Source of the DNA: CAYMSO01 sp964393185 | GTDB taxonomy: Bacteria; Patescibacteriota; Dojkabacteria; J137 | Length of the DNA stretch: 64,000 nt | Assembly (NCBI GenBank): GCA_964393185.1 | Contig: CAYMSO010000003.1 | Location: forward strand, 62,001-126,000 | Direction: 5' to 3' | Shown: one piece after another, positions 52,306 to 60,628 of the stretch | Numbering within the stretch: position 1 is the first letter of the stretch | Layout: every line of letters begins with the position of its first letter | Made by a program: the position numbers and the translations under genes | The notes under the pieces: model-generated | Databases searched by the model: none | The model's input: only the letters and a program-made list of their open reading frames with translations | What the model was told of the DNA's origin: nothing

Positions 52306-52956
52306 ATGAAATTGAATAAAATATTTAGGTTAAGTTTTGTATTAGTTTTACTATTTCAATTTAGTTTTATCGCTTCTGTAGAAGCGGTAACTACTTCACC
52401 TACAAGTAGAACAGGGACAGCAGGGCAATCTGTGACTATAGCGCTTACCGCTACTCCACAGGCTGGCGAGAATGCTGTTCAGGTAAGAATAACTGCATCA
52501 AACATGACTATAACTAACTACACACCTCCAGCAAGTGGTTGGATTGTACAAAATGCTGACTGTAATTATCCTGGTTACTATAATGCTAGCAATGTTTGTT
52601 TCACATTGGGTAAATCTACCGACATAACTAATGGTGAATCACTGGGTACTATTACTGCTACCTTAGGAAGTACTGGTACTGCAACTTTGACAAAGGCTTC
52701 GGGTACAGAATATGCTACAGGTAGCGGCTCCAGAGCAAACACTGGCACATTAGTTACCTATACAATTTCTGGTAGTGGTACAGGAGGAAACACAAATACA
52801 GGAGGCACTTTACCAAAGACTGGCCTTAGCGATACATTGTACGACTACAGATACATTCTTTATGCTGCATTAGCTTTTTGCCTAAGTATACTTACATATG
52901 TAATTGCTAAAGAAAAGAAAGCTAATTCAAGCACTGGTTTCTGGGCGGGCAATTAA
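52306..52956 (+). CDS. Cohesin-like surface protein with LPKTG sorting signal
   Basis: This 216-residue protein has a signal peptide (about 1-27, ending VEA), a cohesin-like beta domain homologous to that at 49052 (shared Trp, Cys ... Cys-x-T-L-G-K-S-T, LGTI), a Gly/Thr/Asn spacer, and a C-terminal sorting signal: LPKTG, a hydrophobic helix (about 182-200), then KEKK. This is the classic sortase-A substrate layout, although no sortase gene is in the window. It abuts the patatin gene (ATG directly after the stop), so the two are cotranscribed. Confidence 0.72.
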   Translation: MKLNKIFRLSFVLVLLFQFSFIASVEAVTTSPTSRTGTAGQSVTIALTATPQAGENAVQVRITASNMTITNYTPPASGWIVQNADCNYPGYYNASNVCFTLGKSTDITNGESLGTITATLGSTGTATLTKASGTEYATGSGSRANTGTLVTYTISGSGTGGNTNTGGTLPKTGLSDTLYDYRYILYAALAFCLSILTYVIAKEKKANSSTGFWAGN

Positions 52957-53742
52957 ATGTTCACTATATTTAAGAAACACAAGAAAATAGCTTTATCTAT
53001 GCGTGGCGGTGGAGCCAGATGCATTTCCTATATAGGCATACTCAAAGCTCTAGAAAAACTTCAAATCCATCCCGAAATCATTTTGTGCTCAAGTGGCGGT
53101 GCAATTATAGGCAGTCTTTATGCTGCAGGTTATACTGTTGACCAAATGACTCAAATTGCCCATTCTGTTAAAGTGAAAGATTTTGTTGGTACATCCTCAT
53201 TTAAATATCTTAGCTTGTTAAGTGTAGAAAAAGTAAAAGCTAAATTAAATGACCTATTTGGGAACAAAAAACATGAAGATTGCAAAATTAATTTATATAT
53301 ACAATGCACAAATTTAGAAACCTGTATTTGCGAAAATCTTAGTTCGGGTGAAATCAAAGAAAATCTGATGTGTTCAATAGCTCATCCTTTGCTACTGCCC
53401 AACATAACTTTGGCTAACACTAAATATATGGATGGAGATTTTACAGCAACTTTCGGTGCCAAGTTCCTACGCGAACAAGATTGTAATTTTGTCGTAGGTC
53501 TTTATCCGGGTAGCTATACATCTGTGCTTAATTTGGAATCGAACAATCCTTTAAACCGTGTCAGAAAAGGAATAGCCATTATGCAAGATAATATGCTTCG
53601 GGAAGACCTTAAAAATAACCCTGTCGACTTACTTTTCGATAATTTAGCAGAAGGAATTCCTTTTTTAGATTTTAGCCAGACAGATAAAATGATAGATGAT
53701 GCTTACAGAATTGGGCTAACAGAACTTCCAAAATATTTTTAA
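52957..53742 (+). CDS. Patatin-like phospholipase
   Basis: Patatins are lipid acyl hydrolases with a Ser-Asp dyad. The 261-residue protein starts IALSMRGGGARCISYIGIL (oxyanion loop G-G-G-x-R) and has the elbow Cys44-Ser45-Ser46-Gly-Gly, where the family normally has G-x-S-x-G, so the first Gly is replaced by Cys. The Asp of the dyad is Asp159 in YMDGDF. Catalysis is plausible but not certain. It begins immediately after the LPKTG protein and ends flush with a convergent gene. Confidence 0.85.
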   Translation: MFTIFKKHKKIALSMRGGGARCISYIGILKALEKLQIHPEIILCSSGGAIIGSLYAAGYTVDQMTQIAHSVKVKDFVGTSSFKYLSLLSVEKVKAKLNDLFGNKKHEDCKINLYIQCTNLETCICENLSSGEIKENLMCSIAHPLLLPNITLANTKYMDGDFTATFGAKFLREQDCNFVVGLYPGSYTSVLNLESNNPLNRVRKGIAIMQDNMLREDLKNNPVDLLFDNLAEGIPFLDFSQTDKMIDDAYRIGLTELPKYF

Positions 53743-55155
53743 TCACCTTACAATTCTTACTTCTACGGCCTTCGAAATCACTCCAAGAATTTTATCTTCT
53801 CTCAAATTGTAGATTATTATATCCCCAGAAAATGGTTTAGTCTGGGATTGATATTCACGAGTATTTACGTAATTCCTTAAATCTTCTTTAGAAAATGATT
53901 CTATAAATAAATAATTGTCATCCAGACTAATTTTAGCTGTTTCTAAACTTCTATTTTCAACTCTAATTAATTCTATAGTTTCGGATTTATCCAAATCAAA
54001 AAGCATTATTTTAAATAAACCATGCGTACCTACCTCTTCGGAATATCTTTCTGAGTAAACAATTTTGTTAGATTTATTAAAAAATTGTGCATCAAAACTT
54101 TGCTTCTTTTTTGAAGTTAGAACTTTAGTATCTCTACTACTATTTTGTTTAACAATATAGGATCCAACACTATCTCCACTGAAGAACTCAAAATGCGAGT
54201 AAATTAGCTCATTATTCAAGTTTACATCATTTATGTCTATAAACTGTCCCAGAGAAATTACTTCGTCTGTGTTTAAATAATTTAGATAAAAATTGCTATT
54301 AGAAGATTTATAGACAATAAATCTTCCATCTTCGGAAATTAAAAAGCTTAGAATATCAGATGCTGTGGCTTGTGGATTAATTTGTTCCAAGATAACTTTA
54401 TCATCCTTAATTTCGCTAACTCTATAGATTCTATTACCGGACATAGGTACTAATGTTTCTCCGTATTTTTCTCCATCTTGCATTGTTATAAAAATTTCCG
54501 AAGTTACATGATTAAATTGTAATGAGTTAACAATTTTATTCTCTAGTTCAAAATCGATAATTCTATTTGTTTTAAGATTTTTTAAGAAAATATTACTTGA
54601 ATAATCTTTGGGATTTTCTATGGCTATAATAAGTAAGTCTTTGTGAATATCGTAAAATTCTATGTCAGGGTGACTAAAAAGGGTTCGTGTCTGGTCAGAT
54701 CCTATTTCAGCCAAGATCACATTCTGAGTTTCATTTCCTCGATCAAGGTAAGCAAATTGTATTGGTTTAGTAGTGAATTTAATAATATAGTCCTCTGCCA
54801 CTTTTTTGCCTCCAGCATCTTTTACATCTTTTTTTATTATAACTGTGTAATTCTTGCTATTTTCTAATATAGTTTTAAAAGAAATGAATAATCTTCGCTG
54901 TCCAGACCAACTTATCGAAAATTCACTTTCTGGATAAATAGTTATATTTTTTTGAAACGATTCTTTATCCATTGGTCTACTAAAGAGAATTTCTATTTGT
55001 TGATTGGCGACTTCAGCAGAATTCACGTCACCTTTTACCTTAAAATCCTGAGCTCTTGAGCTTGCATTCAAATTAAGGCTTATAAGTCCTAAAGTTATTA
55101 ACAGTAAAATTAAAATTACGAAAATAATAAATTTATAAAACTGTTTGCCTTTCAT
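53743..55155 (-). CDS. Membrane-anchored Big_5/beta-propeller protein
   Basis: This 470-residue protein has an N-terminal anchor (about 8-27), a bacterial Ig-like Big_5 domain (about 38-132: VANQQIEILFSRPMDKESF, WSGQRRLFISF, NYTVIIKKDV) and a repeat region (about 133-460) with regularly spaced strands and polar turns like a TolB/WD40-type propeller. It is probably a periplasm-facing binding or scaffold protein. It overlaps the YcgQ-like gene by 4 nt, so the three minus-strand genes form one operon. Confidence 0.7.
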   Translation of the reverse strand: MKGKQFYKFIIFVILILLLITLGLISLNLNASSRAQDFKVKGDVNSAEVANQQIEILFSRPMDKESFQKNITIYPESEFSISWSGQRRLFISFKTILENSKNYTVIIKKDVKDAGGKKVAEDYIIKFTTKPIQFAYLDRGNETQNVILAEIGSDQTRTLFSHPDIEFYDIHKDLLIIAIENPKDYSSNIFLKNLKTNRIIDFELENKIVNSLQFNHVTSEIFITMQDGEKYGETLVPMSGNRIYRVSEIKDDKVILEQINPQATASDILSFLISEDGRFIVYKSSNSNFYLNYLNTDEVISLGQFIDINDVNLNNELIYSHFEFFSGDSVGSYIVKQNSSRDTKVLTSKKKQSFDAQFFNKSNKIVYSERYSEEVGTHGLFKIMLFDLDKSETIELIRVENRSLETAKISLDDNYLFIESFSKEDLRNYVNTREYQSQTKPFSGDIIIYNLREDKILGVISKAVEVRIVR

Positions 55156-56000
55156 AGATATGGGTTAGCTGGTTCACTAATTTTTTTAATACTATCTGGT
55201 TTAATAGCTATTTCTTTCTGATTGTTTGTCTCGGTAATCTCGAAAATTCCTTTTATTTCTAACCAGTCATCATCTTTGAACTCTTCTTGAGAATTGTTTA
55301 CCACAATAATTCCAGTAGGTACAGCATCTACGGCACAACACCTAACTACAAACCTAGAGATTAAAAATTGATTAGAATCAAGATAATCTGGCTTAAAAAC
55401 AAAACCTGTTACATTTACTTTTTTCCCAACGTAATCATCTAAATTAGGATTTCTGTTAAACTCAATTGCCCAATCTTTCATAGTATATTTATCTGTACCA
55501 AAGTTGAATGCTTTTTCTTGATTACTAAAAGAAATATCAGCCCCTATTGAATTTAAGTCGCCTAGTCTATTCTGTACCGTAATTTTCGTAAGAGCTTTAG
55601 GAGGAATAATCAAAGCCAGTGTAATAATTAGAATTAAAAGTACCAGGCTAATGTTTTTGCGTGTATACTCCAAAATATCTGTCTTAAGTATAAGTAAGGC
55701 CAATATTAAAGCAGATATAAAATATAGCTTAAAATAGCCCGAGAATATAATCAGCAAGAAACCGGAAATAAACAATCTACTGTCTTTAGCTTTTTCTAAC
55801 TCATTAATTAATTTAAATCTTTCTAAATATATTTTATAGGACCAAGTTATTCCTATAGATAGACTTATTAGGCTCATAGCAAGAGATAATAAAGCATATC
55901 TTTCGTTTATATATTTATTTAAATTATCGCTTAAATACAAATAAATACTATGTGTAGATAAACTTACTATAATAGATGTAAAAATCAGTTTTTTGATCAT
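55152..56000 (-). CDS. YcgQ/TIGR03943 (DUF1980) membrane protein
   Basis: This 282-residue protein has four hydrophobic helices in its first 145 residues and a C-terminal OB-like domain. VVRCCAVDAVPTGIIV and DDWLEIKGIFEI are signatures of the TIGR03943/YcgQ family. It shares one base with the upstream ArsP_1-type permease gene, the normal YcgR-YcgQ partnership in Firmicutes. The pair is thought to form a transporter, with a substrate not established; zinc or another metal has been suggested by context in other organisms. Confidence 0.85.
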   Translation of the reverse strand: MIKKLIFTSIIVSLSTHSIYLYLSDNLNKYINERYALLSLAMSLISLSIGITWSYKIYLERFKLINELEKAKDSRLFISGFLLIIFSGYFKLYFISALILALLILKTDILEYTRKNISLVLLILIITLALIIPPKALTKITVQNRLGDLNSIGADISFSNQEKAFNFGTDKYTMKDWAIEFNRNPNLDDYVGKKVNVTGFVFKPDYLDSNQFLISRFVVRCCAVDAVPTGIIVVNNSQEEFKDDDWLEIKGIFEITETNNQKEIAIKPDSIKKISEPANPYL

Positions 56001-56989
56001 TACAAAAAGTAATTAACTATTAGTCCAGTAATAATACTGAGTAGAGAAACCAAAAACGTCATGATTATTAACGTTCTCACTTTAAAGGTAGTTTTTAGCA
56101 TAGTCAAAATCTTTATATCTATCATTGGACCAAAAACTAAAAATGTTAGGATAGAACCTTTTGTAAATTTATCAGCATAGCCAAGTACTACAAAGGCATC
56201 AACATTAGAGCAAATAGAAATAGTAAAAGCAAAAATCATCATAGCCAAAACAGATAGAATTATATTGTTTCCAATCGATTCTAGAACAGATTCCGGAACA
56301 AATGTGCGAATGTTAGCTGCAATCAAAGCACCAACGCTCAACATTTTCATGACTTCAATAAATTCATCCTGAAAAACCTTAATTCCTTTATCTAGCTTTG
56401 ATTGTATATGTTCATGATCATGAGAGTGGCATTGAATATTAAATCTCTGTGTTATTAACTCCTCTTGATTTTTAAGGTAACTAAAGAGCAATCCTACAAA
56501 ATTTGCAATGAACAAAGCTGCTATAAACCTTATTATTACATATGAGTAGTCTGGGTCAAACGCTCTCCAAGTAGCGAATAAAGTTACAGGGTTAATAATT
56601 GGTGCAGCAAGTAGAAAAGTAATTGCTTGAGATGGCTTAAATCCTTTAAGCATTAGTCTTCGACTAACAGGTACGTTGCCACATTCACATACAGGCATTA
56701 GTATTCCTGCGAAAGAAATAAACAAGTGAGAGAAAAATTTATTCTTTGGCAATTTATTCAAAACCCAATCTTCTTGAACATATACAGCTACGAGTGCAGA
56801 GATTAAAGTTCCAAAAATAACAAATGGTAGTGCCTCCACAATTATACCTAGCAGAAGTGTAAGCATATCCTGCAAGACTTCGGAAATTTCAAGCCTAATG
56901 TTGCCGAGCTCTAATACAATTAGAGAGAAGGCGATAAACACAATGGCAAATAGTTTATAAATAATGTTTTTGTCTAAATAGGTTTTCAT
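56000..56989 (-). CDS. ArsP_1/DUF318-type permease (YcgR-like)
   Basis: This 329-residue protein has eight hydrophobic helices in two halves, each with the family motifs: CECGNVPVSRRLMLKG plus FLLAAPIINPVTLFATW in the first, and SICSNVDAFVVLGYADKF plus LVFGPMIDIKILTML in the second. The cytosolic linker holds a His-rich metal-like stretch (CHSHDHEHI). It is the first gene of the operon with ycgQ and the Big_5 protein. Metal or small-anion export is the best guess. Confidence 0.87.
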   Translation of the reverse strand: MKTYLDKNIIYKLFAIVFIAFSLIVLELGNIRLEISEVLQDMLTLLLGIIVEALPFVIFGTLISALVAVYVQEDWVLNKLPKNKFFSHLFISFAGILMPVCECGNVPVSRRLMLKGFKPSQAITFLLAAPIINPVTLFATWRAFDPDYSYVIIRFIAALFIANFVGLLFSYLKNQEELITQRFNIQCHSHDHEHIQSKLDKGIKVFQDEFIEVMKMLSVGALIAANIRTFVPESVLESIGNNIILSVLAMMIFAFTISICSNVDAFVVLGYADKFTKGSILTFLVFGPMIDIKILTMLKTTFKVRTLIIMTFLVSLLSIITGLIVNYFL

Positions 56990-57129
56990 TTAATAATTTC
57001 TACTTAGACTATTATACTTACCTTAATACCAGATTAACAATTTTTATAACACTAATTTTACTTGCTGCGCTTATGCTATTGCCCTTAATAGAAATGGTAA
57101 CAATTTGTGCGCATGAGTAGCTTTCCTAA

Positions 57130-57399
57130 TCAAGCTTCCTGTTCATTTTTGACTAGGCTTGCTTCGTAATGTGGTGGTTCGTCCCCTGAAATTAAAAGTT
57201 CTCGTCCTGGTGGGGTATTGTTTAGATTTAGCATTAAGAATTCAAATGAATCTCTGAGTAGCGTAGGTGGCTGATTCTCTGCAATAGCTGCAATAATTTC
57301 GGCAAGACTATCACAATTGCTGTATTCAGGAGGAATGCTAAAACTTTCGTAACCTTCAATTGTCCTAACTCTGTGGATAATAGTTTCTGGTATAGGCAT
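57130..57399 (-). CDS. Small soluble protein, unknown
   Basis: This 89-residue acidic protein has no signal peptide and no recognised motif. The codon pattern looks coding, and a longer overlapping minus-strand frame (57234-57479) is judged a shadow because its composition is unlike a protein. It lies alone in a gap of about 570 nt between the permease and the ECF sigma gene, with about 140 nt of apparently non-coding DNA on either side. Confidence 0.45.
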   Translation of the reverse strand: MPIPETIIHRVRTIEGYESFSIPPEYSNCDSLAEIIAAIAENQPPTLLRDSFEFLMLNLNNTPPGRELLISGDEPPHYEASLVKNEQEA

Positions 57400-57522
57400 A
57401 ATATTAAATTAACAATAAATAAATTAAATCGGTGAATTGTATCATCATTAAAATATTTAGCAAAGCAAAATACTATCAAAGCTAAGATTACTATCCAATA
57501 AATACTTTTTTGTAACAGTATT

Positions 57523-57531
57523 TGATATATT
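57523..57531 (+). promoter_or_regulatory. Extended -10 promoter of the ECF sigma gene
   Basis: TG-A-TATATT lies 33 nt before the ATG at 57564. The expected transcription start, about 57538, lies directly before the palindrome. No ECF-type -35 (GGAAC-like) is visible, so autoregulation by the ECF factor is not evident here. Confidence 0.45.
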
Positions 57532-57540
57532 TATAGAAGA

Positions 57541-57556
57541 TACTAATCGATTAGTA
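57541..57556. promoter_or_regulatory. 16-bp perfect palindrome, probable operator
   Basis: TACTAATCGATTAGTA is fully self-complementary. It begins just after the predicted transcription start and ends 7 nt before the sigma ATG, an ideal roadblock position. The half-site TACTAATCG recurs at 33881-33889, before the AMIN-like gene. Confidence 0.55.
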
Positions 57557-57563
57557 ATTGTTG

Positions 57564-58130
57564 ATGAATCCGTACGAAAAACTCACAGATATAGAGTTGG
57601 TAGACAAGTTTGTCTCTAGTAAAGATAAAAACTATTTTGGTGAGATATATCGACGATATTTAAAAATCATCTATAAATTCGTATACATAAGAGTAGGCGA
57701 TAAGACTATAACTGAAGATATCGTTGCGGACACCTTTATGGTAATTCTTGATGTTATAGATAATTACGATCGAAAAAGTAAACTCAGTACATTTTTTTGT
57801 GGCATTGCTTTGAATAAAATACGTCAGCATTGGCAAAAGAAAAATCAGAGCAAATCAGTTGAGTTGGAAGATGAATTATTTATTCACGAAGAACCAACTG
57901 AACGTGATGAGAAAAAACAAGATTGGCTGGAAAAAAATTTAACACTAGTTTTGGGCGAACTGCCCGAAAAATATAGAAATGTATTAGTTGAAAGATTTTT
58001 GAATCAGAAAAATATAAGACAGACCGCCAAAGAATTAAACATTTCCGAAGCCAATGTTAGAGTTATGCAAAATCGAGCAATCAAAATGGCACAGCAGACT
58101 GCCCAAAACATTTTAAATAAAGCAATTTGA
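57564..58130 (+). CDS. ECF-type RNA polymerase sigma factor
   Basis: This 188-residue protein has the sigma-70 region 2 (about 12-75, YRRYLKIIYKFVYIRVGDK and IVADTFMVILDVIDNYDRKSK) and region 4 (about 125-185, LGELPEKYRNVLVERFLNQK and TAKELNISEANVRVMQNRA). The region-2 motif is followed by STFFCGIALNKIRQHWQKK. The start is the ATG at 57564; two TTG codons just before it are rejected. Its stop is followed 5 nt later by the VWA membrane protein, so the two form an operon and likely a signalling pair. Confidence 0.9.
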   Translation: MNPYEKLTDIELVDKFVSSKDKNYFGEIYRRYLKIIYKFVYIRVGDKTITEDIVADTFMVILDVIDNYDRKSKLSTFFCGIALNKIRQHWQKKNQSKSVELEDELFIHEEPTERDEKKQDWLEKNLTLVLGELPEKYRNVLVERFLNQKNIRQTAKELNISEANVRVMQNRAIKMAQQTAQNILNKAI

Positions 58131-58135
58131 AATTA

Positions 58136-60040
58136 ATGAGTAATTTTGACATTAACGAAAAAGACATTATAAAAGCTTTGAGAGCAAAGTCTGATCTTGC
58201 CGTGCCATCAGAAATATTTGAAAATAAACTTAAATCTCAATTAGAAAATAACATGAAAAATTCGAAGTTCTTGAACATAAAGTTTAAGTGGAATTACGCT
58301 TTTAGTATGATTTTTATGCTCATGTTTGTTGGAATTGCCGCCAGTGGATACTTAGGTTTCGATAAAAATTTCTTGAATAAATCAGACAAAAAAATTAATG
58401 ACTGGGTTTATAAACAAACAGATATAAGTGAAGACTTTCTGGGGGGATTACTATTTAATCAAGGAGCTTCTTACAATTCAAAGCAACTTGCAATGCCAGA
58501 ATCTTCAGCTCTAATGGATTCTGACAATTTGGGATTCTCGGCTGGAGGGGCGAAGGATATTAATAATTTTAGAGAAAATATTAGAAATGGATTTTTGCCA
58601 CTTGTGACAGATATTACCCACGAAGGTTTGTATTACGATTATTACTTCGACACTGGTAAGCAAGATGAATGTAAAGAACTATTCTGCCCTAGCTATAGTT
58701 TTGCCAAAACTCCCGATCCATTTTCGGCCAAAGATGAATACTATATGACAGTGGGACTGAACTCAGGAATTAAAGAAAGTGATTTTGAAAGAAAAAAACT
58801 TAATCTTGTCGTAGTTTTGGACATTTCTGGATCTATGTCCTCTCCATTTGATCAATATTACTACGATACTTTTGGTAACTATGTAGAAAGAGAAGACTGG
58901 ACAGATAAAACAAAAATGGAAATAGCAACCGACAGCATTGCAAATATGCTAGATCATTTGAACGAAGATGACAGCTTAGGTGTAGTACTTTTTGACGAAG
59001 TTTCCTATTTGGGAAAACCAATCTCTAAAGTTGGTGATACAGATATGGAAGCTATTAAAAAAGAAATTCTAAAACTTCAACCCCAGGGTGGAACCAATAT
59101 GCAAGCAGGATTAGAGGAGGCTGAACAACTATTTTCTGATCTGAAGGATATGGACCCAGATGAATACGAGAATAGAATAATATTTTTAACAGATGCTATG
59201 CCAAATACAGGCTATGTTGGCGGCGACGACTTGCTTGAAATTACAGAAGATAATGCAGAAGATAAAATTTATACAACATATATAGGAGTAGGGGTAGATT
59301 TTAACACTGAACTTGTCGAGAAAATTACAAAGGTAAAAGGTGCAAATTATTATTCAATTCATTCAGAAGAGGATTTTAAAAAAAGACTGGGTGATGAGTT
59401 TGAGTTTATGGTAACGCCTTTAGTATTTGACTTAAGATTAAAAATAGAATCAAAATCATTTGAAATAGAAAAAGTTTATGGATCTCCTGAAGCAGACAAA
59501 GCTACAGGTGAAATGCTTAGAGTGAATACACTATTTCCTTCAGCATCAGAAGAAGGTGAAGTGAGAGGTGGTGTAGTATTGGTCAAATTAAAAAGACTCT
59601 CCACAAAATCTGCAGATTTGAAAATTTCAGCCTTGTATCAGAATAGGGAGGGAAAAAATTTTGATATTGAAGAAGAAGTAGAATTTCCCGACAATGATTC
59701 TCCTTATTTCGACAATACCGGTATTAGAAAGGCAATACTCTTAACAAGATATGCAAATTTGATGCAGGATTGGATTAAGATAGAAGAAATGTTGTCGAGC
59801 AAATCAAGAGTTCCTGTACCTCCAATTGTAGATTTCTACTACCAGGAGGGTATACCTCTACCACCAGAAGAATACGATTACTCGGAATGGGAAAGAGGCT
59901 CAATTTCTTTGAGTGTTAACGGTGCATATAAAGAACTAATTAAGAAGTTTAAAAATTACTTCGAATCCGAAGCCAAAATATTGGAAGACAATAAGTTAAA
60001 TACGGAAGTCGACCTGCTAGAAATACTAACAAAAGACTAA
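58136..60040 (+). CDS. Membrane VWA-domain protein, likely partner of the ECF sigma factor
   Basis: This 635-residue protein begins with a 50-residue cytosolic part, one transmembrane helix (about 52-75) and a large extracytoplasmic part. The VWA domain (about 225-420) has a complete MIDAS: Asp229 in VVLDISGSMSS, Thr320 in GGTNMQAGLEEAE, and Asp353 in FLTDAMPN. The layout is like YfbK-type VWA proteins. The cytosolic part could bind the sigma factor as an anti-sigma domain, but it has no zinc motif, so this is inference from adjacency and topology. The C-terminus has a domain like the YfbK-type tail. Confidence 0.85.
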   Translation: MSNFDINEKDIIKALRAKSDLAVPSEIFENKLKSQLENNMKNSKFLNIKFKWNYAFSMIFMLMFVGIAASGYLGFDKNFLNKSDKKINDWVYKQTDISEDFLGGLLFNQGASYNSKQLAMPESSALMDSDNLGFSAGGAKDINNFRENIRNGFLPLVTDITHEGLYYDYYFDTGKQDECKELFCPSYSFAKTPDPFSAKDEYYMTVGLNSGIKESDFERKKLNLVVVLDISGSMSSPFDQYYYDTFGNYVEREDWTDKTKMEIATDSIANMLDHLNEDDSLGVVLFDEVSYLGKPISKVGDTDMEAIKKEILKLQPQGGTNMQAGLEEAEQLFSDLKDMDPDEYENRIIFLTDAMPNTGYVGGDDLLEITEDNAEDKIYTTYIGVGVDFNTELVEKITKVKGANYYSIHSEEDFKKRLGDEFEFMVTPLVFDLRLKIESKSFEIEKVYGSPEADKATGEMLRVNTLFPSASEEGEVRGGVVLVKLKRLSTKSADLKISALYQNREGKNFDIEEEVEFPDNDSPYFDNTGIRKAILLTRYANLMQDWIKIEEMLSSKSRVPVPPIVDFYYQEGIPLPPEEYDYSEWERGSISLSVNGAYKELIKKFKNYFESEAKILEDNKLNTEVDLLEILTKD

Positions 60041-60046
60041 CTTTAA

Positions 60047-60084
60047 TCTGCAGAGGTACATATATACGTATATATCTCTGCAGA
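60047..60084. terminator. Long hairpin after the VWA gene
   Basis: TCTGCAGAG (60047-60055) pairs with CTCTGCAGA (60076-60084), and the loop contains a further perfect 16-bp AT palindrome (60060-60075). It lies 6 nt after the VWA stop. No T tract follows, so termination would rest on hairpin strength. Confidence 0.55.
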
Positions 60085-60104
60085 CAACTACATTCACAAA
60101 AATT

Positions 60105-60110
60105 TATAAT
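60105..60110 (+). promoter_or_regulatory. -10 box of the NADAR gene
   Basis: TATAAT lies 23 nt before the ATG at 60134, giving a leader of about 16 nt. Confidence 0.45.
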
Positions 60111-60133
60111 TGCAACAATTACAGAAAAGCCAA

Positions 60134-60628
60134 ATGCCTATACCAGAACCTATTCCTGAACAAGCTCTAAACGACCAAAGTCATGAATTGTTCTTTGATA
60201 ACTCACATCCATTATCTAATGTTTATCCTTGCAACATAGAAATTGATGGAGTAGTTTATCCGAGTGCCGAGCATGCTTATCACTGTTCAAAATTTGTAGA
60301 TCCAAATATAGTTAGAGAAATCCTGAGGCAAAAAGATCCCATAGATGCAAAGTATCTAGCCCATAAAAATAGCTCTTACTTAAGAGATGATTGGGATAGC
60401 ATAAAACTTAAGGTAATGGTTAAGATAATAGAGGCAAAGCTAGCTCAGAATCCAGAAGTAAGAACCATACTAATGAATACCGGTAATAAGATTCTTATAG
60501 AAGAATCACCAGATGATTCCAACTGGGGAATGATCTGGACTCAAGATAACACATTAGAAGGTAGAAACTGGGCAGGTAGAATTCTTATGACCAGACGTCA
60601 GAAATTATACAGACAAGAAAACATGTAG
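60134..60628 (+). CDS. NADAR-family protein (YbiA-like)
   Basis: NADAR/DUF1768 proteins act on N-glycosidic bonds of riboflavin intermediates (YbiA) or on ADP-ribose-linked bases. The 164-residue protein has the core blocks LFFDNSHPLSNVYPCNIEID, VYPSAEHAYHCSKF, NSSYLRDDWDSIKLKVM and DSNWGMIWTQDNTLEGRNWAGRIL. The start ATG at 60134 is preferred over an upstream TTG. It overlaps a convergent DUF2461 gene by 24 nt. A housekeeping repair role is likelier than defence, but this cannot be told from the sequence. Confidence 0.88.
   Translation: MPIPEPIPEQALNDQSHELFFDNSHPLSNVYPCNIEIDGVVYPSAEHAYHCSKFVDPNIVREILRQKDPIDAKYLAHKNSSYLRDDWDSIKLKVMVKIIEAKLAQNPEVRTILMNTGNKILIEESPDDSNWGMIWTQDNTLEGRNWAGRILMTRRQKLYRQENM

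Noticed and set aside
57234..57479. Minus-strand open frame overlapping the small gene at 57130
   Set aside because: Its composition is not protein-like, and the alternative frame gives a more balanced protein.
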